Shown in pieces: positions 59,790-64,000 of a stretch of 64,000 nucleotides of DNA. Position 1 is the stretch's first letter. Each line of letters opens with the position of its first letter. The notes beneath the pieces were generated by a model. The model worked only from the letters and a program-made list of their open reading frames with translations. It did no database searches and was not told where the DNA came from. Source of the DNA: Micromonospora trifolii. GTDB taxonomy: Bacteria > Actinomycetota > Actinomycetes > Mycobacteriales > Micromonosporaceae. The stretch covers positions 1 through 64,000 of the forward strand of contig NZ_JAKKFD010000014.1 in NCBI RefSeq assembly GCF_022229005.1, in the 5' to 3' direction. The translations under genes and the position numbers were made by a program.

Positions 59790-62327
59790 GTGGCGGCAGG
59801 TCCCGACCCGGCGAACGGCGCGGTGTCGAACCATCGCCGACGCCGCTTCGATGTCCGAGTCGTTCCGCATCGACGGCGGTCGCCGTTCCGGCTGCGCGAC
59901 TGGCGGATGAGCACGAAGCTCGCCACAGTGCTGCTGGTGCCGTCGATGGCGTTCCTCCTGCTCGCCGGGGTGCAGACCAGCACCCTGGTGGGGCGGACGA
60001 CGGCGTTGAACGACTTCTCCAGTCAGGTCGGCATCGGCCGGCAGATCACCGCTGCGGTGCACCAGCTCCAGCAGGAGCGTGACCGCTCGGCGGGGGAGCT
60101 GGGTGAGCTGCGTAAGGGTGGTGACCGGCAGGCCGCCGCGAACGACCTGAAGCCGTTGCAGGCGGCCACCGACAAGGCCATCGTGGACCTCAGCCGGGCG
60201 GCCGAGCCGCTGGCGGACGCGGACGCGTCCTGGCGGGTGGCCTTCTCCGAGGCGCTGGAGGCGTACGACCAGGTGGTCGACATCCGCTCGGCGATTCCGC
60301 CGGCGGTGCTCAGCAGCGAGACGATCCTGGGTAACTACCACCGGGCCGTCGGGGCGTTGCTCGATCTGCTCGCCGAACCGACGCCGGGTCAGAACCAGCC
60401 GGCGTTGAACGACGCGGTGCTGCGTTACGTCCAGTTGGCCCGGGTCAAGGAGCTCTCCTCCCGGGTGCGGGCCCAGCTCTACGCCGCCGCCCGCGCCGGT
60501 GCGTACGGCACCGAGGACCGGGTGGTCCTCGCCGACCTGCGCGGTCAGCAACTCACCGCGCTGGGCGCGTTCCGGGTGGCCGCGACCAGTGAGCAGATCC
60601 GCCGCTACGACGAGACCTCGGTGTCTCCGATGTTCCTGGTCGCCACCGGGTTGGAGGAGCGCAGCCTGTCCTCCGGCGGCGCGTCGCCGCAGGTGCTGCC
60701 GTCGGAGCAGTGGTGGTCGGCCAGCCAGCAGCGCCAGGAGCTGCTGCGTCAGCTTGAGGCGGGTGTGCTCGACGACGCCGTGCGCCAGGCCGAGGAGGCC
60801 AGCGACGATCAGCTGCGGACGACCCTGCTGGTCGTCGGCGGGGTGGTCACGGTCCTGCTGGCCGCCCTGCTGATCTCGTTGCTCATCGGGCGGTCGGTCG
60901 CCCGGTCGATGCGGTTGCTGCGCAGCCAGGCGCTGCGGATCGCCCAGGTCGAGTTGCCGGACGCCCTGGACCGGCTGAAGACGGTCACCGGTGGGGTGCC
61001 GCGCATCGACGTCGCACCGGCGGTGGTCCGCTCGCTCGACGAGATCGGCGAGCTGGCCGAGGCGTTCGTGGCGGTGCACCGCAGCGCGGTCACTGTCGCC
61101 GTCGAGCAGGCGCTGATGCGCCGCAACGTCAACGCGATGTTCGTCAACCTGGCCCGCCGCAGCCAGGTGCTGGTGGAGCGTCAACTGGAGCTGTTGGACG
61201 ACCTGGAGCGCGAGGAGAGCGACCCGGACCAGTTGGAGAACCTGTTCAAGCTCGATCACCTGGCCGCCCGGATGCGCCGTAACGACGAGAGCCTGCTGGT
61301 GCTCGCCGGCACCGACTCGACCCGCCGGTGGAACCGGCCGGTCGGGTTGGGTGCGGTGCTGCTGGCCGCCGCCGCGGAGATCGAGCAGTACCAGCGGGTC
61401 CGGATCGAGTCGGTGGCCGACGTGCACGTGGTCGGGCACGCGGTCGGCGAGTTGGTGCACCTGCTGGCCGAGCTGCTGGAGAACGCCACTGCCTTCTCCC
61501 GCCCGGACACCGTCGTGGTGGTGACCGCCCGGGTCGAGGCGGGGGCTGCGCTGATCGAGATCGTCGACCGGGGTCTGGGCATGAGCCCGGCCGCGTTGGT
61601 GCAGGCGAACGAGGTGCTGGCCAGTCCTCCGGCCGCGGACGTCGCGGCGGTGGAGCGGATGGGGCTCTTCGTGGTCAGTCACCTGGCGGCCCGGTTGCGT
61701 GTCGGCGTGCGGTTGGAGGGCGGCGAGGACGGCCTTGTCGCCCGGCTCGCCCTGCCCGAGGTGTTGCTGGCTCCGGCGGGCAGTGTGGAGCTGGATTCGC
61801 CCCCGTCGGCGCGGATGCTGGCGGCGAGCGCGGCGCGGGGGCTGGTTGCGCAGCCCGGGGCCGCCCGGCAGGCCGCTGCCCCGGTGCTGAACGGCGGGGT
61901 ACGGGACCTGCCGGTGGCCGGCCGCCCGCCCGGTGTCGGCGTGCCGCGTCAGGGCCGCCCGGTGCCGGTACGCGCCGAGGACGTGTTGACCCCCGCCGCT
62001 GCTCGCGGTGCCGGCGGGGGCTGGTATTCGCGGCAGGGCCCGACCGCGCCGGTGGTGCCCGCTGCGGCGGCGCCACCGACGATCCCGGTGACCGCCGGCA
62101 CCAATGAGCGGGGATTGCCAATGCGGGTGCCCATGGCGCAGTTGAGCGCTGTCATCCGTTCGGCACAACCGATGACGGCACCGACCCGCACCGACCCGGA
62201 CCCGGAGGCGGTCGGCGGCATGCTCTCGCGGCTCTACAGCGGAGTACGGCGCGCCGAGGCTGAGGACACCACCGAGATACCCGTGCCACCGTCCGGGGGG
62301 CACGACGAAGGGGGACGACGACAGTGA
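59790..62327 (+). CDS. Conservon sensor histidine-kinase-like protein CvnA (NIT-type sensor)
   Basis: An 845-residue membrane sensor. Two helices ([20 protein letters not shown], about 45; [20 protein letters not shown], about 350) flank an extracytoplasmic nitrate-sensor-like helical domain. After a HAMP-like stretch comes [20 protein letters not shown] (about 450) with [20 protein letters not shown], the conservon dimerisation region, then an ATPase domain ([11 protein letters not shown]-box; GLGMS). The last 250 residues are Pro/Ala-rich and disordered. It overlaps the roadblock gene by 4 bases. It likely acts as a scaffold or sensor for a small GTPase. Confidence 0.85.
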   Translation: MAAGPDPANGAVSNHRRRRFDVRVVPHRRRSPFRLRDWRMSTKLATVLLVPSMAFLLLAGVQTSTLVGRTTALNDFSSQVGIGRQITAAVHQLQQERDRSAGELGELRKGGDRQAAANDLKPLQAATDKAIVDLSRAAEPLADADASWRVAFSEALEAYDQVVDIRSAIPPAVLSSETILGNYHRAVGALLDLLAEPTPGQNQPALNDAVLRYVQLARVKELSSRVRAQLYAAARAGAYGTEDRVVLADLRGQQLTALGAFRVAATSEQIRRYDETSVSPMFLVATGLEERSLSSGGASPQVLPSEQWWSASQQRQELLRQLEAGVLDDAVRQAEEASDDQLRTTLLVVGGVVTVLLAALLISLLIGRSVARSMRLLRSQALRIAQVELPDALDRLKTVTGGVPRIDVAPAVVRSLDEIGELAEAFVAVHRSAVTVAVEQALMRRNVNAMFVNLARRSQVLVERQLELLDDLEREESDPDQLENLFKLDHLAARMRRNDESLLVLAGTDSTRRWNRPVGLGAVLLAAAAEIEQYQRVRIESVADVHVVGHAVGELVHLLAELLENATAFSRPDTVVVVTARVEAGAALIEIVDRGLGMSPAALVQANEVLASPPAADVAAVERMGLFVVSHLAARLRVGVRLEGGEDGLVARLALPEVLLAPAGSVELDSPPSARMLAASAARGLVAQPGAARQAAAPVLNGGVRDLPVAGRPPGVGVPRQGRPVPVRAEDVLTPAAARGAGGGWYSRQGPTAPVVPAAAAPPTIPVTAGTNERGLPMRVPMAQLSAVIRSAQPMTAPTRTDPDPEAVGGMLSRLYSGVRRAEAEDTTEIPVPPSGGHDEGGRRQ

Positions 62328-62746
62328 CGACGTTGAGCCAGGAGGCGCGTGACCTGAGCTGGCTGGTGAGCGCGTTCGCGGAGCGGGTGCCGGGTGTGGC
62401 GCACGCGGTGGTGGTCTCCTCTGACGGGCTGCTGGTGGCGATCTCCGATCACCTGCCACGGGACAACGCGGACAAGCTCGCCGCGGTGACCTCCGGGCTG
62501 ATGAGTATCACCGCGGGCGCGGCCTCGATGTTCGACGGCGACGTCGTCAAGCAGACGGTGGTCGAGATGGGCCGTGGCTACTTCCTGGTGATGCAGATCC
62601 GCGATGGTTCGATTCTGGCCACGCTGGCCGCCGGTGACGCGGACATCGGTGTGGTGGGCTACGAGATGGCCCGGCTGGCCAAGCAGGCGGGGGAGATGCT
62701 CACCCCGGCCCTGCGGGCGGAGTTGCAGCAGGCGCTGCCCCGCTGA
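62324..62746 (+). CDS. Roadblock/LC7 domain protein, conservon CvnB type
   Basis: A 140-residue roadblock protein. It begins [20 protein letters not shown] and has the family strand-helix [18 protein letters not shown] and [20 protein letters not shown]. In full conservons CvnB is followed by CvnC (DUF742) and CvnD (Ras-like GTPase). Neither gene follows here: a terminator and a converging GH1 gene come next. Confidence 0.9.
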   Translation: MTTLSQEARDLSWLVSAFAERVPGVAHAVVVSSDGLLVAISDHLPRDNADKLAAVTSGLMSITAGAASMFDGDVVKQTVVEMGRGYFLVMQIRDGSILATLAAGDADIGVVGYEMARLAKQAGEMLTPALRAELQQALPR

Positions 62747-62761
62747 GTGCGAGCCGGCCGA

Positions 62762-62805
62762 GGCCCGGACGATCACCGGCTCACCCGAGCCGAGCCGTCC
62801 GGGCC
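62762..62805. terminator. Compound hairpin between cvnB and GH1
   Basis: GGCCCGGACG (62762-62771) pairs with 62796-62805, and the loop holds an inner CGGCTC/GAGCCG stem. It lies between two converging genes, 16 bases after the cvnB stop. Confidence 0.6.
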
Positions 62806-62828
62806 CGGCCGTCCGGGTGGCGGCGCGG

Positions 62829-64000
62829 TCAGAAGCCGCCGTCGGCGATGACGGAGCGGTACCAGGTGGCGGAGTTCTTGAGCACTCGTCGCTGGGTGGC
62901 GTAGTCGACGTAGACCAGGCCCCAGCGCTGGTCGTAGCCCTGGTCCCACTCGAAGTTGTCGAGCAGTGACCAGACGTGGAAGCTCTCCAGCGGCACTCCG
63001 TCGGCGATGGCCCGGTGCGCGGCGGTGAGGTGGTCGCGCAGGAAGCTGATCCGCCCGGTGTCCCGGATGGTGCCGTCCGCGCCCAGGGTGTCCGGTGTGG
63101 GCAGCCCGTTCTCGGTGATGGTGAGCGGGATCGGGCCGTACTCGCGGGTGATCCGGGTCAGCAGGTCGTACATCCCCTCGGGGTAGATCTGCTGCCATTC
63201 GGCCTCGGAGGTCGCCCAGCGGTGTGCGGTGCCGCCGTCGCCGGTGACGTAGATCGGGGTGTAGTACTGCACGGCCAGCAGGTCGATCGGCGCGGAGATG
63301 GTCAACAGGTCGCCGTCGCGGATGCCCTTGGCCATCCGGCTGTGCGGGCCCAGGTCGGCCAGCAGGTCCTCCGGGTAGCTGCCCTTGAGCAGGGAGTCGA
63401 GGTAGAGGCGGTTCTCGTAGGCGTCGTAGAGGTGGGCGGCCGCGGCAGACTGCGGGGAGTCGTCGGCGGGGTAGCAGGGGTGCAGGTTGAGCGCGGGGCC
63501 GATGCGGCTGTCGCTGCCGGTGGCGCGTAGCGCGGCGACGGCGAACCCGTGGGCGAGTTGCAGGTGGTGGGCGACCAGGTAGGCGGCGTCCGGGTCCTGC
63601 CGGCCGGGGGCGTGGTGGCCGGTGAGATAGCCGTTCTGCACCACGGTCTTGGGTTCGTTGATGGTGAGCCAGGCCGGCACCCGGTCGCCGAGGGCGCGGA
63701 AGACCACGTCGGCGTAGTCGGCGAAGCGGTGGGCGGTGTCGCGTGACTCCCAGCCGCCGGCGTCCTGGAGCGCCTGCGGGAGGTCCCAGTGGAACAGGGT
63801 GGCCATCGGGGTGATTCCGCGCTCGTGCAGGCCGTCGAGGAGCCGGCGGTAGAAGTCGAGGCCGCGTTGGTTGGGCGTGCCGGTGCCGTCGGGCTGGATC
63901 CGGGGCCAGGAGATGGAGAAGCGGTAGCTGCGCAACCCGAGGTCGCGCATGAGGTCGAGGTCCTCGGCGTAGCGGTGGTAGTGGTCGATGGCCACGTCGC
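62829..64000 (-). CDS. GH1 beta-glucosidase, N-terminus outside window
   Basis: The last 390 residues of a GH1 enzyme. Acid/base Glu is in LTINEPKTVVQNGYLTGHHA and the nucleophile in LTITENGLPTPD. The frame stays open to position 64000 (DVAIDHYHRYAEDLDLM), so the missing part is the usual 60-80 N-terminal residues. It differs from the GH1 at 11793 in many positions and is not next to the lacI operon. No transporter for it is visible here. Confidence 0.88.
   Translation of the reverse strand, partial: DVAIDHYHRYAEDLDLMRDLGLRSYRFSISWPRIQPDGTGTPNQRGLDFYRRLLDGLHERGITPMATLFHWDLPQALQDAGGWESRDTAHRFADYADVVFRALGDRVPAWLTINEPKTVVQNGYLTGHHAPGRQDPDAAYLVAHHLQLAHGFAVAALRATGSDSRIGPALNLHPCYPADDSPQSAAAAHLYDAYENRLYLDSLLKGSYPEDLLADLGPHSRMAKGIRDGDLLTISAPIDLLAVQYYTPIYVTGDGGTAHRWATSEAEWQQIYPEGMYDLLTRITREYGPIPLTITENGLPTPDTLGADGTIRDTGRISFLRDHLTAAHRAIADGVPLESFHVWSLLDNFEWDQGYDQRWGLVYVDYATQRRVLKNSATWYRSVIADGGF

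Noticed and set aside
59646..62459. A 937-codon minus-strand frame opposite the conservon sensor
   Set aside because: High GC makes stops rare in the antisense frame; the translation is low-complexity Arg/His/Gln-rich, while the plus strand encodes a clear sensor with domains.

Overview
The window is high-GC DNA with dense, short-gapped operons, many GTG/TTG starts, 4-base ATGA/GTGA gene overlaps and families typical of filamentous actinomycetes: HTH/DUF5753 with DUF397, a conservon, an ECF sigma factor with a SnoaL-like tail, NgcEFG and LpqY/SugABC-type sugar importers. It looks like a chromosomal piece of a Micromonospora-like organism (family Micromonosporaceae; inferred from protein style, not from any search). 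No rRNA, tRNA, CRISPR array, prophage or intact insertion sequence was seen.

Layout. 1-5575: an amino-sugar locus: the start of a BadF/NagK-type kinase (minus), then rpiR, a SIS-domain protein and ngcE-ngcF-ngcG (plus), closed by a 13-bp hairpin. 5578-9086: a two-gene ABC exporter whose two ATPase domains have complementary defects. 9183-11627: a PolA-type polymerase and a MobA-like nucleotidyltransferase. 11793-19850: a minus-strand operon lacI, binding protein, two permeases, YicI-type alpha-xylosidase, GH1 beta-glucosidase, best read as uptake and breakdown of xyloglucan oligosaccharides. 20028-21742: amidohydrolase and membrane hydrolase. 21846-31544: an alpha-glucan cluster (two paralogous Ser/Thr kinases, a GT4 glycogen-synthase-like enzyme, a debranching enzyme, and a divergent GH63-like glucosidase). 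31716-45527: small regulatory and accessory genes: merR-SDR, DoxX with an ECF41/SigJ sigma factor, LtrA, TetR, HAD, L,D-transpeptidase, VOC, DUF397/DUF5753, PIN/antitoxin, PadR-HAAS. 45741-52305: an LpqY-SugABC-like alpha-glucoside importer with its own ATPase, then malQ. 52316-56055: AlkZ-like glycosylase, HipA-like/DUF3037 pair, wrbA. 56151-58223: a TrpE-TrpG fusion behind a Trp-rich leader peptide and attenuator. 58278-62746: an FGGY kinase and a two-gene conservon remnant (cvnA-cvnB). 62829-64000: a second GH1 gene running off the right edge.

How the genes work together. Carbohydrate capture dominates. Three binding-protein-dependent sugar importers are present, but only the SugABC-like one carries an ATPase, so that ATPase may energise the other two, as MsiK does in Streptomyces. 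Imported xyloglucan fragments would be trimmed by the alpha-xylosidase and beta-glucosidase. Alpha-glucans meet MalQ, the debranching enzyme, the GT4 enzyme and the GH63-like glucosidase.

Non-coding structure is rich: three copies of a 79-nt palindromic intergenic element (19924, 42039, 50133), other long inverted repeats at 11656, 31582, 34561 and 39431, a pair of mirrored ECF41-type promoters at 34353-34439, and a run of genes whose start codon sits 6-8 bases after a -10 box, suggesting leaderless transcripts.
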